Assembly: GCF_014252955.1 (NCBI RefSeq)
Contig: NZ_JACMIA010000001.1
Location: forward strand, 992,001 to 1,056,000
From: Stappia sp. 28M-7
GTDB taxonomy: Bacteria > Pseudomonadota > Alphaproteobacteria > Rhizobiales > Stappiaceae
Direction: 5' to 3'
Length of the DNA: 64,000 nt
Part shown: piece by piece, positions 16,296 to 25,428 of the stretch
Layout of the letters: every line of letters starts with the position of its first letter
Position numbering within the stretch: position 1 is the first letter of the stretch
The notes under the pieces: model-generated
The model's input: only the letters and a program-made list of their open reading frames with translations
What the model was told of the DNA's origin: nothing
The model's database searches: none
Made by a program: the position numbers and the translations under genes

Positions 16296-18215
16296 GTGTA
16301 CAAACGCCCCGAAACGCCTCTGCTCGACACCGTCCTTTCGCCGAGCGACCTTCGCCAGCTGCCTGAGCGCGATCTGCGCCAGCTTGCAGACGAGTTGCGA
16401 GCGGAGGTGATCGACGCCGTATCCGTCACGGGTGGGCATCTCGGTGCGGGCCTTGGCGTGGTCGAGCTGACCACCGCGATCCACTATGTGTTCAACACGC
16501 CCGACGACCGGCTGATCTGGGACGTCGGCCATCAGTGCTATCCGCACAAGATCCTGACCGGCCGGCGCGACCGCATCCGCACCTTGCGTCAGGGCGGGGG
16601 ACTGTCCGGCTTCACCAAGCGCTCGGAGAGCGAATACGACCCCTTCGGCGCGGCCCATTCCTCGACCTCGATTTCCGCCGGGCTCGGCATGGCTGTCGCG
16701 CGCGATCTCGAGGGGCGTGCGAACAACATCATCGCGGTGATCGGCGATGGAGCCATGTCCGCCGGCATGGCTTACGAGGCGATGAACAATGCGGGCGCCC
16801 AGCACTCGCGCCTGATCGTCATCCTCAACGACAATGATATGTCCATCGCTCCGCCGGTCGGTGCGATGAGCGCCTATCTGGCGCGTCTCGTCTCCGGGCG
16901 GACCTATCTCACCCTGCGCGACGCCGCAAAGCAGCTTGCCAAGGTCCTGCCGCGCCACCTGCAGCAGAAGGCGGCGCGTGCCGAGGAATACGCCCGCGGG
17001 TTCTGGACCGGCGGGACGATGTTCGAGGAGCTCGGCTTCTACTATGTCGGCCCGGTCGACGGCCATAATCTCGACCATCTGCTGCCCGTGTTGAAGAATG
17101 TGCGCGACACCCATCAGGGCCCGGTGCTGATCCACGTCGTCACCCGCAAGGGCAAGGGCTACGCGCCGGCGGAGAACTCGGCTGACAAGTATCACGGCGT
17201 TGCCAAGTTCGACGTCATCACCGGCGAGCAGTCGAAGCCCAAGGCCAATGCTCCGAGCTACACCCGCGTCTTTGCCGAAAGCCTGGTCGAGGAAGCGCGG
17301 CACGACGAGCGCATCGTCGCCGTTACCGCGGCCATGCCCGACGGTACGGGGCTGGACCTCTTCGGCGAAGCCTTCCCTGAGCGGACCTTCGATGTGGGCA
17401 TTGCTGAGCAGCATGCCGTTACCTTTGCCGCCGGCATGGCGACGGAGGGCTACAAGCCGTTCTGCGCGATCTACTCGACCTTCCTGCAGCGCGGCTATGA
17501 CCAGGTGGTGCACGATGTTGCCATCCAGGGCTTGCCGGTTCGCTTTCCCATCGACCGCGCCGGGCTCGTCGGCGCCGATGGTCCGACGCATGCGGGCAGT
17601 TTCGACACGGCCTATCTGGCGTGCCTGCCCGGTTTCGTGGTGATGGCGGCCGGCGACGAGGCGGAACTGCGCAACATGGTTGCAACGGCCGCTGCCTATG
17701 ACGAGGGCCCGATCTCCTTCCGCTACCCGCGTGGCGAGGGCGTCGGCATCGACCTGCCGCAGCGCGGACAAGTGCTCGAGATCGGCAAGGGGCGCGTGAT
17801 CCGCGAGGGAACCAAGGTTGCTCTCCTGTCGTTCGGCAGCCGTCTGCGCGAATGCCTGCTGGCGGCGGATGAGCTGGACGCGGCCGGCCTGTCGACCACC
17901 GTCGCCGATGCGCGTTTTGCCAAGCCGCTCGACGAGGATCTGGTGATGCGGCTCGCCCGCGAGCACGAGGTCCTGGTGCTGGTCGAGGAAGGCTCGGTCG
18001 GCGGTTTCGGGTCCCACGTGCTGCAGCTTTTGGCCGAGCGCGGGGCGCTGGATGCGGGCCTCAAGGTCCGCCCGCTCTGCCTGCCCGACCGCTTCATCGA
18101 GCATGATCGGCCGGAGCGTATGTATGCGGAGGCCGGGCTCGATGCGCGCGGCATTCTGCAGAGCGTTTTCGCTGCCCTTGGGCGCGATGCGGGGGCCGCC
18201 GCGCGGCTGGCCTGA
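16296..18215 (+). CDS. dxs: 1-deoxy-D-xylulose-5-phosphate synthase
   Basis: The product (639 aa from the GTG at 16296) begins [10 protein letters not shown] after the start. It contains the DXS hallmarks: [16 protein letters not shown], the [16 protein letters not shown] loop, the thiamine-diphosphate motif [17 protein letters not shown], and the transketolase part with [17 protein letters not shown] and [15 protein letters not shown]. It condenses pyruvate and glyceraldehyde 3-phosphate, the first step of the MEP isoprenoid pathway, and supplies thiamine and pyridoxal precursors. A TTG at 16254 is an alternative start, but its GGGAG spacing is too short and the GTG gives the usual family length. 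Confidence 0.95.
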   Translation: MYKRPETPLLDTVLSPSDLRQLPERDLRQLADELRAEVIDAVSVTGGHLGAGLGVVELTTAIHYVFNTPDDRLIWDVGHQCYPHKILTGRRDRIRTLRQGGGLSGFTKRSESEYDPFGAAHSSTSISAGLGMAVARDLEGRANNIIAVIGDGAMSAGMAYEAMNNAGAQHSRLIVILNDNDMSIAPPVGAMSAYLARLVSGRTYLTLRDAAKQLAKVLPRHLQQKAARAEEYARGFWTGGTMFEELGFYYVGPVDGHNLDHLLPVLKNVRDTHQGPVLIHVVTRKGKGYAPAENSADKYHGVAKFDVITGEQSKPKANAPSYTRVFAESLVEEARHDERIVAVTAAMPDGTGLDLFGEAFPERTFDVGIAEQHAVTFAAGMATEGYKPFCAIYSTFLQRGYDQVVHDVAIQGLPVRFPIDRAGLVGADGPTHAGSFDTAYLACLPGFVVMAAGDEAELRNMVATAAAYDEGPISFRYPRGEGVGIDLPQRGQVLEIGKGRVIREGTKVALLSFGSRLRECLLAADELDAAGLSTTVADARFAKPLDEDLVMRLAREHEVLVLVEEGSVGGFGSHVLQLLAERGALDAGLKVRPLCLPDRFIEHDRPERMYAEAGLDARGILQSVFAALGRDAGAAARLA

Positions 18216-18458
18216 AACCGGCAGGCCAGCGCGATATTGCGACCCATACCGGGAGCGGGCAGCGCCATGCGCTGACCGCGCATTGACACTGCCGCGCGAA
18301 TATTGAAACGGTCCACTCGACATGCTGCGAGCGATCAAGCGCGCTTGCCATCTGTCCGTGAAGTGGCGGCAAGCTGCAAGCTGTGCGTTGCCTGAACCTT
18401 CGAAAACGCCATTGACGGGCCGCGAGCGCCGGCCCGCACAGTCAGGAAAGAGCGCGAC

Positions 18459-19889
18459 ATGGCGCAGGCGCTTGCCCCGGTTTCGGCCCTTCTCATCGCG
18501 ATTGCGCTGCTCGTCACCGGCCATGGCCTGCAGAGCACGCTGATACCGCTCGCCGGTTCCCAGGCCGGTTTTTCCGACCTGCAGGTCGGTCTGGTTTCCT
18601 CCAGCTACTTCTTCGGTCTCGTGCTGGGCTGCCTCGGCGCGCCTTACGTGATCATGCGTGCCGGTCATATCCGTGCATTCGCCGCGCTCGTCTCGCTGAT
18701 GTCGGCGGCGGCGATCCTGCACCCGATCATGGTGGACCCGCTGTCCTGGAGCGCGATCCGCATCATTTCCGGCTTCTGTCTGGCCGGCTTCTACATGATC
18801 GTCGAAAGCTGGCTGAACGAGCAGGCGTCCAACGAGAACCGCGGTACGATCATGTCGATCTACATCGTGCTGGTCTATGCGGCGATGACCACGGGTCAGC
18901 TGTCGCTGACCGTGATGGACATCACCACCTTCGTACCCTTCGCCATCGCCTCGGTCGCCGTCAGCCTGGCGGTCATTCCGGTCTCGCTGACGACCGCGAA
19001 CCAGCCGGCCCCGATCACCGTGGTCCGGTTCCGCCCGGTGAAGCTCTACCGCAACTCGCCGACGGCTCTCGTCGCGGTTCTGCTGATCGGCGTCACCCAG
19101 GGTGCGCTGTGGATGCTGGCGCCGCTCTACGCGATCCAGATCGGGCTGACGACCAGCCAGGCGGCCTATTTCGCGGCGGCCTTCGTCGGCGCCGGCGCGA
19201 TCACGCAGTGGCCCATCGGCCGCCTGTCCGACCGGCTCGATCGCCGGCTTGTGCTCCTTGGCCTTGCCGTATCGGCTGTGGTCGTCTGCATCATCTTCAT
19301 GACCGTGCCGATCCAGGGCGTCACGATGGCGATCCTGCTGGCGCTGCTGGCGGGCGTCGCCACCCAGCCGGCCTACGCGATCGCAGCCTCGCACGCCTTC
19401 GACCATGCCGACCGAAACGATTATGTCGAGACATCCTCGGGCATGAACCTCGCCTTCGGCATCGGTTCCTCGTTCGGCCCGCTCACGGCCTCCTACCTGA
19501 TGCAGTCGGTCGGTCCCTGGGGGCTTTTCCTGCAGGTGGCGGTAATCCAGGGCCTGATGGGGCTTTACATTCTCTCGCGCCTGTTCCAGCGCGCAGCCCC
19601 GTCCGTCGAGGACAAGACGGACTTCGACTACGCCGCTTCGGCGCAGGTCGGTACGGTGCTCAGCCCCGAGCCGCTGGATCTGGAGGACCCCTCGGTCATT
19701 CCCCCGGAAGAGTTCCCGGCCTACGACTACATCAACGAGGAGACCTCCGAGGAGACGTCCGCCCCGGTCAGCGAAGAATTCTGGACAAGCGCGCCAGACG
19801 AAGACGCAGCTGCGGACGAAACCCGGCCGGAAGGCACAACGCCGGAGCCTGCGGGCGACGCCGGCGAGACCGCACCGCCTCGGGGCTGA
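18459..19889 (+). CDS. MFS transporter (YcaD-like) with acidic C-terminal tail
   Basis: The 476-aa protein has about 12 membrane helices. It carries the loop motif typical of the YcaD/UMF-like MFS branch, including GFCLAGFYMIVESWLNEQAS and the second-half QWPIGRLSDRLDRRLVLLG. Such proteins are inner-membrane secondary transporters; the substrate is unknown. After the last helix a hydrophilic tail of about 75 residues rich in Glu, Pro and Ser follows (about 400-476), which is longer than usual and has no recognisable domain. CAGGAAAGAG precedes the ATG. The 243-bp gap behind dxs suggests its own promoter. Confidence 0.85.
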   Translation: MAQALAPVSALLIAIALLVTGHGLQSTLIPLAGSQAGFSDLQVGLVSSSYFFGLVLGCLGAPYVIMRAGHIRAFAALVSLMSAAAILHPIMVDPLSWSAIRIISGFCLAGFYMIVESWLNEQASNENRGTIMSIYIVLVYAAMTTGQLSLTVMDITTFVPFAIASVAVSLAVIPVSLTTANQPAPITVVRFRPVKLYRNSPTALVAVLLIGVTQGALWMLAPLYAIQIGLTTSQAAYFAAAFVGAGAITQWPIGRLSDRLDRRLVLLGLAVSAVVVCIIFMTVPIQGVTMAILLALLAGVATQPAYAIAASHAFDHADRNDYVETSSGMNLAFGIGSSFGPLTASYLMQSVGPWGLFLQVAVIQGLMGLYILSRLFQRAAPSVEDKTDFDYAASAQVGTVLSPEPLDLEDPSVIPPEEFPAYDYINEETSEETSAPVSEEFWTSAPDEDAAADETRPEGTTPEPAGDAGETAPPRG

Positions 19890-19965
19890 ACATGGCCGTG
19901 TCGCTTGCAGGACCTGCGGCATCTCATCGCTCGACCTGCAGCGTGGCTTGGGGCATTGTCGCGCC

Positions 19966-20382
19966 ATGATCCGAAGCCTGACCATGCTGGGCGTTTTGCG
20001 CCGCGAGGCCCTGCCATTCGTGCTGGCCTGCGCGCTTGCCCTCATGCTGCAGCTGGCGGCCATGCCGCTGACGCTTGCAAACGCGGGCGACCAGAGTGCC
20101 GGGCCTTTGTCGGTGCTTTGCCTCGGCAACGCGGATCAATCTGCAGGCGGAGCACAGCCCGCCTCTACCCCGTCTCATCACGTTCCGGGCTTCTGTCCCT
20201 GCGGCCCGGTCTGTGCCCATTCCGGCGTGTTGTCCTTTGCGGCAACGGCCGTCGTCGCTGAACCCGCGCTTCCTGCGCCGTCCCCTGGGCTCAAGCCGCT
20301 GCTTCCGCGCAGTGAGGCGTCGCTTTCCGCTCGCCCGCAGCAATCAAGCGCAATCCGCGCTCCACCTCCCGCAAGGACCTGA
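19966..20382 (+). CDS. DUF2946-like protein of a copper delivery cluster
   Basis: The 138-aa product starts MIRSLTMLGVLRREALPF and has a hydrophobic anchor or signal stretch (FVLACALALMLQLAAMPL). A Cys/His-rich centre follows (VLCLGNADQ, then HHVPGFCPCGPVCAHSG) and then a Pro/Ser-rich tail. Size, Cys/His content and position next to PCu(A)C and SCO genes fit DUF2946, a poorly known group often found with copper chaperones. Metal binding by the CPCGPVC cluster is inference. A TTG at 19948 is an alternative start. Confidence 0.65.
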   Translation: MIRSLTMLGVLRREALPFVLACALALMLQLAAMPLTLANAGDQSAGPLSVLCLGNADQSAGGAQPASTPSHHVPGFCPCGPVCAHSGVLSFAATAVVAEPALPAPSPGLKPLLPRSEASLSARPQQSSAIRAPPPART

Positions 20383-20383
20383 T

Positions 20384-20420
20384 CCGGCGGCGCGACGGTT
20401 GCGCCCGCCGGCAATCTTTT
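20384..20420 (+). terminator. Hairpin with short T tract after the DUF2946-like gene
   Basis: CCGGCGG (20384-20390) pairs with CCGCCGG (20405-20411), extended inward by CGC/GCG around a bulged C, and is followed by CAATCTTTT. It begins one base after the preceding stop. It could terminate or attenuate expression before the PCu(A)C gene. Confidence 0.4.
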
Positions 20421-20487
20421 CCGTCCTTGCGCCATGTCCATGTCGCTGCAGGACGGAGCTGCTACACGTCCATCGGGAGACGATGAC

Positions 20488-21018
20488 ATGACCAGATTTG
20501 CAAAGCTTGCCCTTGCCGCTCTGATTGCGGTTGCCACACTGCCCGCCTTCAATCTGCCCGCGTTCGCGGCCGACGTCACAGCCGGTAACCTGACTCTCTC
20601 GGGAGCCTGGACACGCGCTACGCCGCCGCGCGCCCGCGCCGGTGGCGGGTTCCTCACCATCGCCAATTCCGGCGAGGCGGACCGCCTCGTTTCCGTCTCT
20701 TCGCCGGTCTCCACGCGAACCGAGATCCACGAGATGGCCGTGCAGGACGGCGTCATGAAAATGCGCGAGATGGCGGACGGCGTCGAAGTGCCGGCCGGTG
20801 GAACGCTCGAGCTGAAGCCGGGCGGCTATCACGTGATGTTCCTGGAGCTCACCGGTCCTCTCAAGGAAGGCGAGAACGTGCCCGTCACCCTGACCTTCGA
20901 GAAGGCAGGCACGGTCGAGGTATCGCTGACGGTCGAGAAGATGGGCGCCAAGGGCATGTCCGGCCATGGAATGGGACACGGAATGCCCGGTCACGGCCAG
21001 CCCGGCGCGAAGGAGTAA
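20488..21018 (+). CDS. Periplasmic copper chaperone PCu(A)C
   Basis: The 176-aa protein has a signal peptide (FAKLALAALIAVATLPAFN, cleavage near PAFA), then the PCu(A)C fold starting NLTLSGAWTRATPPRARAGGGF. The copper site H(M)X10MX21HXM is visible: HEMAVQDGVMKMREM, then GGYHVMFLEL. A C-terminal His/Met-rich tail (GMSGHGMGHGMPGHGQPG) adds likely extra copper ligands. The family delivers Cu(I) to the CuA centre of cytochrome oxidase. CGGGAGA precedes the ATG at 20488. It is followed by sco after 6 bp. Confidence 0.93.
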   Translation: MTRFAKLALAALIAVATLPAFNLPAFAADVTAGNLTLSGAWTRATPPRARAGGGFLTIANSGEADRLVSVSSPVSTRTEIHEMAVQDGVMKMREMADGVEVPAGGTLELKPGGYHVMFLELTGPLKEGENVPVTLTFEKAGTVEVSLTVEKMGAKGMSGHGMGHGMPGHGQPGAKE

Positions 21019-21024
21019 GCCAGA

Positions 21025-21642
21025 ATGTCCGCACTGAAAATCCTCCGCTACGTCGCCTGGGGGGCGGTGATCGTCCTGCTCGGCGCCATGGGCTTCGTCG
21101 GCTACAAGCAGTATGTCGCGCCGGAAGGCGAGGGGCTCATCGCGCCTCTCGCCAGCATCGGTGGCCCGTTCACGATGATCGACGCCTCTACCGGCAAGAC
21201 GGTCACCGATGCGGATTTCCGGGGCAAGCCGTCGGCCTATTTCTTCGGCTTCACCTTCTGCCCGGATGTCTGCCCGACCACCCTGGCCGAAACGCAGATG
21301 TGGATCGAGCAGCTCGGCCCGGATGCCGACAAGATGAACTTCGCCTTCGTCTCGGTCGATCCGGAGCGCGACACGCCGGAGGTCATGCGCGACTATGTGG
21401 CCGCTTTCGACAAGCGCATCCGGCCGCTGACCGGGACGCCGGAACAGACCGAGGAGATGGTCAAGGCGTATCGCATCTATGCCCGCAAGGTGCCGCTGGA
21501 TGACGGGGACTACACGATGGACCATTCCGCGGCAGTTTTCCTGATGGACCAGGACAACCGGTTCGTTGGCACCATCGCGTATGACGAGGACCCGAAAAAT
21601 GCCATGGTGAAACTGCGTCGCCTGATCGATAATGCTTCGTGA
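21025..21642 (+). CDS. SCO1/SenC family copper/thiol protein
   Basis: The 205-aa protein has one N-terminal membrane anchor (about residues 10-28) and a thioredoxin-like domain with FTFCPDVCPTTLAE, giving the CxxxC copper site, and the distal His in MDHSAAVFLMDQ. SCO proteins accept copper and reduce or load the CuA site of cytochrome c oxidase in the periplasm. The AAGGAG ribosome binding site lies inside the end of the PCu(A)C gene, so the two are cotranscribed and probably coupled. Confidence 0.93.
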   Translation: MSALKILRYVAWGAVIVLLGAMGFVGYKQYVAPEGEGLIAPLASIGGPFTMIDASTGKTVTDADFRGKPSAYFFGFTFCPDVCPTTLAETQMWIEQLGPDADKMNFAFVSVDPERDTPEVMRDYVAAFDKRIRPLTGTPEQTEEMVKAYRIYARKVPLDDGDYTMDHSAAVFLMDQDNRFVGTIAYDEDPKNAMVKLRRLIDNAS

Positions 21643-21668
21643 CACGTGATGTGAACCGGACCTTCGAC

Positions 21669-21803
21669 ATGCGCTCGGACTTGCTCCTTCCTGCTGGACT
21701 GTTCTTCGCGGCGGCCTTCGTCGCGACGGGCACCCTGTGGTGGATGTATGGCGAGCGCATCTATGTCGACCGGCTGCTCACCGGCATCGCCAACTGCTTC
21801 TGA
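21669..21803 (+). CDS. Small single-pass membrane protein (44 aa)
   Basis: This 44-aa ORF reads MRSDLLLPAGLFFAAAFVAT then a GTLWWMYGERIYVDRL region. It has one hydrophobic helix and an aromatic/charged C-terminal end. It exactly fills the space between sco and tlyA, ending 3 bp before the tlyA ATG, which suggests a real cotranscribed gene. An alternative GTG start in frame lies at 21651. I do not recognise a named family. Position in a copper/oxidase assembly operon hints at a membrane-complex role, but this is inference. Confidence 0.6.
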   Translation: MRSDLLLPAGLFFAAAFVATGTLWWMYGERIYVDRLLTGIANCF

Positions 21804-21806
21804 CCG

Positions 21807-22550
21807 ATGGCGGGGCGTGAGCGGCTGGACCAGCTTCTGGTGACGCGCGGGCTTGTCGAAAGCCGAGCCCGCGCCCGCGATGCGATCTTGCGCGGGCATG
21901 TACGGGTCGATGGCATGGCCGTCGACAAGCCGGGCCAGAAGGTGGCCGTGGGCGTCCGGCTGGACGTCGATGATCCCGCCGGCGGCTATGTCTCGCGCGC
22001 CGCACTGAAGCTGAAGACCGGGCTCGAGCACTTTTCCCTTGATGTCGCCGGCCGGATTGCCCTTGATCTTGGGGCATCGACCGGCGGTTTCACGCAGGTC
22101 CTGCTGGAGGCCGGCGCTTCGAAGGTCCATGCCATCGATGTCGGGCATGGGCAGATGCACCCGACGATCGCGAACGATCCGCGCGTGGTCAGGCGTGATG
22201 GGATCAATGCCCGCGCCTTGACGCGCGATGATCTGGATGGCGAGTATCCGGCCACCGTCGTCTCCGACATGAGCTTCATTTCCCTGCGCCTTGCGCTGCC
22301 GCCCGCACTGGACCTTGCGGCGCCGGGCGCGTGCGGCCTCTTCCTCGTGAAGCCGCAATTCGAGGCCGGTCGCGAGGCGGTGGGCAAGGGTGGTCTCGTG
22401 GACCCGCAGGTCGGCGAGGAGGTCGCCCGCGATCTCGCACGCTGGCTCGCCGGACTGGGCGGCTGGTCCGTGCTCGGTCTCGAACCGTCGCCGATCACCG
22501 GCGGCGACGGCAACCGCGAGTGGCTTCTGGCAGCGATCAGGGACGGCTGA
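21807..22550 (+). CDS. tlyA: TlyA family rRNA (cytidine-2'-O)-methyltransferase
   Basis: The 247-aa protein has an N-terminal S4 RNA-binding domain (RLDQLLVTRGLVESRARARD, then VRVDGMAVDKPGQKV) followed by an FtsJ-like methyltransferase domain with the SAM motif LDLGASTGGFTQVLLEAGA and FLVKPQFEAGREAVGKGG. TlyA homologues methylate ribose of rRNA; they were first called haemolysin A. GGGG upstream and a 3-bp gap from the small ORF support the ATG at 21807. The RNA methyltransferase that follows is in the same direction. Confidence 0.93.
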   Translation: MAGRERLDQLLVTRGLVESRARARDAILRGHVRVDGMAVDKPGQKVAVGVRLDVDDPAGGYVSRAALKLKTGLEHFSLDVAGRIALDLGASTGGFTQVLLEAGASKVHAIDVGHGQMHPTIANDPRVVRRDGINARALTRDDLDGEYPATVVSDMSFISLRLALPPALDLAAPGACGLFLVKPQFEAGREAVGKGGLVDPQVGEEVARDLARWLAGLGGWSVLGLEPSPITGGDGNREWLLAAIRDG

Positions 22551-22621
22551 GCGCGCTCCTTTCGCGTGCCCGTCTGCATCCCTGCTTGCGCGCGCATCGG
22601 CGGCGGAGTAACGGGTGCCCC

Positions 22622-23881
22622 ATGACCCAGGACGCGACACTCGACATCACCGCTCTTGCCCACAAGGGCGAGGGCAGGGCGGACACTCCGGACGGTCCCG
22701 TCCATGTTCCCTTCACCTTGCCCGGAGAGACCGTGCGGGTCCGCCGGGAGGGCGCGCGCGCCCGGTTGCTGGAGGTGGTGTCTCCGTCGTCCGATCGCGT
22801 GGAGCCCGTCTGTCCGCATTTCGGCACCTGCGGCGGCTGCGTGTTGCAGCATATGGATCAGGCCGCGATCCTGGAGTGGAAGCGCCAGCAGGTCGTCGCA
22901 GCCTTTGCCGCGCGCGGGCTCGAGGACGTCGAACCGCTGATCGAGCCGACGGTGGACGCCGGTGGCCGCGGCCGTCGTCGTGCGGTCTTTGCTGCAACGC
23001 GTGCCGGCGCTCGCATTCTTCTCGGCTTCCATGAACGCTCCAGCCATCGCCTCGTGGATGTGGCCCGCTGTCCGGTATTGGTCCCGGAGATCGTAGACCT
23101 GTTGCCGGTGCTGAAGACGCTGGCGGCGCGGGTGATGCCGCGCAAGGGAGAGGTGACACTCACCGTTCTCGCAACGCCCGCCGGTGCGGATCTTGCGCTT
23201 GCGTCCACCGCGAAGGTCGAGCCGCGCGCGACGGCGGCCCTGATCGAGGAAGCGATGGCCGCCGGGATCGCCCGCCTGTCGCTCAATGGCGAGGTTCTCG
23301 TCCAGGCGCGCGCACCGGCCATCGACATGGGCGGTGTTCCCCTGGTCCCGCCGCCCGGCGCGTTCGTTCAGGCGACGGAAGCGGGAGAGGAGGCGCTCGC
23401 CGCCCGCGTGCTGTCCGGCGTTGGCAAGGCGCGCAAGGTTGCCGATCTCTTCTGTGGCTCGGGCACGTTTGCCCTGCGGCTTGCCCGCAAGGCGACGGTG
23501 CGGGCGGTCGAGGGCGAGGCTGCTGCGCTTGCAGCGCTCGACCGGGCAATGAGAACCGGTGCCGGAGCACTACGGGAGATCCGTGCCGAGCGCCGCGATC
23601 TCTTCCGCAATCCGCTGACGGCTGTGGAACTCGACGACTACGGTCGGGGAATGGAGGCGGTGGTCTTCGATCCGCCGCGCGCGGGCGCGGAGGCGCAGGC
23701 GAAGGAACTGGCGCGTTCGAAGGTGCCGGCGGTGGTTGCCGTTTCGTGCAATCCCGGGACGCTTGCCCGCGACCTGCGCATCCTCGTCGATGGCGGCTAT
23801 CGGATATCGTCCGTCCTCCCGGTGGATCAGTTCCGCTTTTCGCCCCATATTGAGGTTGTCGCGGTCCTGTCGCGCGGCTGA
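22622..23881 (+). CDS. Class I SAM-dependent RNA methyltransferase (RlmD/TrmA family, Fe-S)
   Basis: The 419-aa protein has a TRAM-like start (LDITALAHKGEGRAD, TLPGETVRV), a 4Fe-4S ligand set (CPHFGTCGGCVLQH plus RCPVL near residue 150) and a C-terminal methyltransferase domain with DLFCGSGTFALRLA, VFDPPRAGA and the catalytic Cys in AVSCNPGTLARDL. This is the uracil-5-methyltransferase family acting on rRNA or tRNA. Which position it modifies cannot be decided. The ATG at 22622 begins the family's usual start; the longer open frame is an artefact. Confidence 0.93.
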   Translation: MTQDATLDITALAHKGEGRADTPDGPVHVPFTLPGETVRVRREGARARLLEVVSPSSDRVEPVCPHFGTCGGCVLQHMDQAAILEWKRQQVVAAFAARGLEDVEPLIEPTVDAGGRGRRRAVFAATRAGARILLGFHERSSHRLVDVARCPVLVPEIVDLLPVLKTLAARVMPRKGEVTLTVLATPAGADLALASTAKVEPRATAALIEEAMAAGIARLSLNGEVLVQARAPAIDMGGVPLVPPPGAFVQATEAGEEALAARVLSGVGKARKVADLFCGSGTFALRLARKATVRAVEGEAAALAALDRAMRTGAGALREIRAERRDLFRNPLTAVELDDYGRGMEAVVFDPPRAGAEAQAKELARSKVPAVVAVSCNPGTLARDLRILVDGGYRISSVLPVDQFRFSPHIEVVAVLSRG

Positions 23882-23924
23882 GCGAGCCGCCGCGGCAACC
23901 CGGCTCGAAAGACGGGAGAGCGCC

Positions 23925-25055
23925 ATGGCGGAAACGAGCCTTGCCGGACGAGCCTTCACCTGGGGACGGAGGGCGCGCTACGTCGCCCGCCAGGGCTCCC
24001 GCGTTGCCTGGTTCGCGGTCCACGGCGAAATCGCCCAGTCGATCTCTCGCCGTATCGCCAGAGCGGCACGCGACGACAGCAAGCCCGGGCCGAAGCAGCC
24101 CGGCGGCGAGGAAAGCAGGTCCGCGCCCCGGAAGAGCGTGTCGACGCCGGACCTCCGGCGCCTGTTCTCCCAGATCGGGGCGCTGTTCGCGCGCGATCTC
24201 GCCAATGTCGAGGCGGGACACTACCCCATGCCGGAAGGCGAGTTCGGCAGCCCGCGCGCCTTTCTCGATCTCAGCAGGCGGTTCCTCGCCGATGTCCCGA
24301 AGGTCGCAAGGCGGCGCGTGAGTGGCGGCCATCAGGAAGTCTATGAGGCAACCCGAGAGGGTGCCCCCGGCCTGCCGCGCTACTACCGGCAGAACTTCCA
24401 TTTCCAGAGCGAAGGATGGCTGTCGCGCGACAGTGCTCGCATCTACGATTTTCAGGTCGAGGTGCTGTTCAAGGGCGCGAGCGCGGCTATGCGCAGGCAG
24501 GGTCTTGTCCATCTGTCGCAACTGGTGCGCGAAAGGGACCAGCGAGAGATTGCCTATGCCGATATCGCCTGCGGGACGGGCGGGCTGCTGGCGCCGGCCC
24601 TTGCCGCCTTTCCGCGTCTTCGCGGCGTCGGGGTCGATCTGTCACTGCCGTACCTGGAACACGCGCGCGAGGCGCTGCCGAAAACGAGGGCGCGTCGAGC
24701 CGGCTTCGTCAATGCCAATGCGGAGAGCCTGCCCTTTGCAGATGGCAGCCTCGATGCCGTCTCCTGCGTTTATCTGTTCCATGAACTGCCGCCGAAGATC
24801 CGCCGCGTTGTGGCGCGCGAATTCGCCCGGGTGCTGAAACCGGGCGGGAGGCTGATCTTCATCGACAGCCTGCAACGAGGCGATCTGCCGGAGAATGACG
24901 GATTGCTGGAGCTGTTCCCCGATCTCTTCCACGAGCCGTATTACCGCAGCTATCTGGAAGAGGATCTCGATGCCCTGTTCGCGGCAGGGGGATTGCGCCG
25001 CGCGGAACTGTCGGCGGCCTTCCTGTCACGCGTCGCGCTCTACATCAAGGACTAG
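23925..25055 (+). CDS. Class I SAM-dependent methyltransferase with long N-terminal region
   Basis: The 376-aa protein has a Methyltransf_11-type domain in its second half: motif I ADIACGTGGLLAPALAAF, VGVDLSLPYLEHARE, and motif II-like SLPFADGSLDAVSCVYLFHE. The first half (about residues 1-200) is basic, then variable, and contains LPRYYRQNFHFQSEGWLSRD, which has the look of a substrate-binding segment. I cannot name the substrate. It is preceded by GGGAGAGCGCC and follows the RNA methyltransferase by 43 bp. It converges on xseB. Confidence 0.8.
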   Translation: MAETSLAGRAFTWGRRARYVARQGSRVAWFAVHGEIAQSISRRIARAARDDSKPGPKQPGGEESRSAPRKSVSTPDLRRLFSQIGALFARDLANVEAGHYPMPEGEFGSPRAFLDLSRRFLADVPKVARRRVSGGHQEVYEATREGAPGLPRYYRQNFHFQSEGWLSRDSARIYDFQVEVLFKGASAAMRRQGLVHLSQLVRERDQREIAYADIACGTGGLLAPALAAFPRLRGVGVDLSLPYLEHAREALPKTRARRAGFVNANAESLPFADGSLDAVSCVYLFHELPPKIRRVVAREFARVLKPGGRLIFIDSLQRGDLPENDGLLELFPDLFHEPYYRSYLEEDLDALFAAGGLRRAELSAAFLSRVALYIKD

Positions 25056-25067
25056 CCGCGTGCGGGC

Positions 25068-25322
25068 TCAGTCGACGTCGAGCGGTGCGGTGCCGGCAGC
25101 GCTGCCGTCCTCGGCCAGCTGAATGCGCTCGACCTTGGCTTCGGCGGCCTTCAGCAGCTTGTCGCAATGGCGTCGCAGCAGATCGCCGCGCGAATAGAGC
25201 TTGATGCTCTCTTCCAGCGGGACGTCGCCGCGCTCGAGCCGGCCGACGATCTCCTCAAGCTCCTTGAGAGCCACCTCGAAGGCGAGTGCCTCGATCGCCG
25301 GGTCGGTATCGTCTCGGGTCAC
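25068..25322 (-). CDS. xseB: Exodeoxyribonuclease VII small subunit
   Basis: The 84-aa protein matches XseB in size and motif: [40 protein letters not shown], then [14 protein letters not shown]. XseB subunits coat XseA to form exonuclease VII, which degrades single-stranded DNA. The C-terminal tail is short and acidic. It lies behind the HDAC-family gene in the same direction, a common arrangement in alphaproteobacteria. Confidence 0.95.
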   Translation of the reverse strand: MTRDDTDPAIEALAFEVALKELEEIVGRLERGDVPLEESIKLYSRGDLLRRHCDKLLKAAEAKVERIQLAEDGSAAGTAPLDVD

Positions 25323-25428
25323 GCGTCGGCTCCTGCTTGCTGCGTCGATTGGAATGCCAACCTACAGGGCGCTCCTTTGCCCGGCAAGGCGAGGCAAGGA
25401 GCCGCAGTCTTCGCCTGTGGATGGCGGC

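Noticed and set aside
16200-20129. Very long minus-strand open frame opposite dxs and the MFS gene
   Set aside because: It is the antisense frame of two clear genes in GC-rich DNA and has no domain, ribosome binding site or conserved start.
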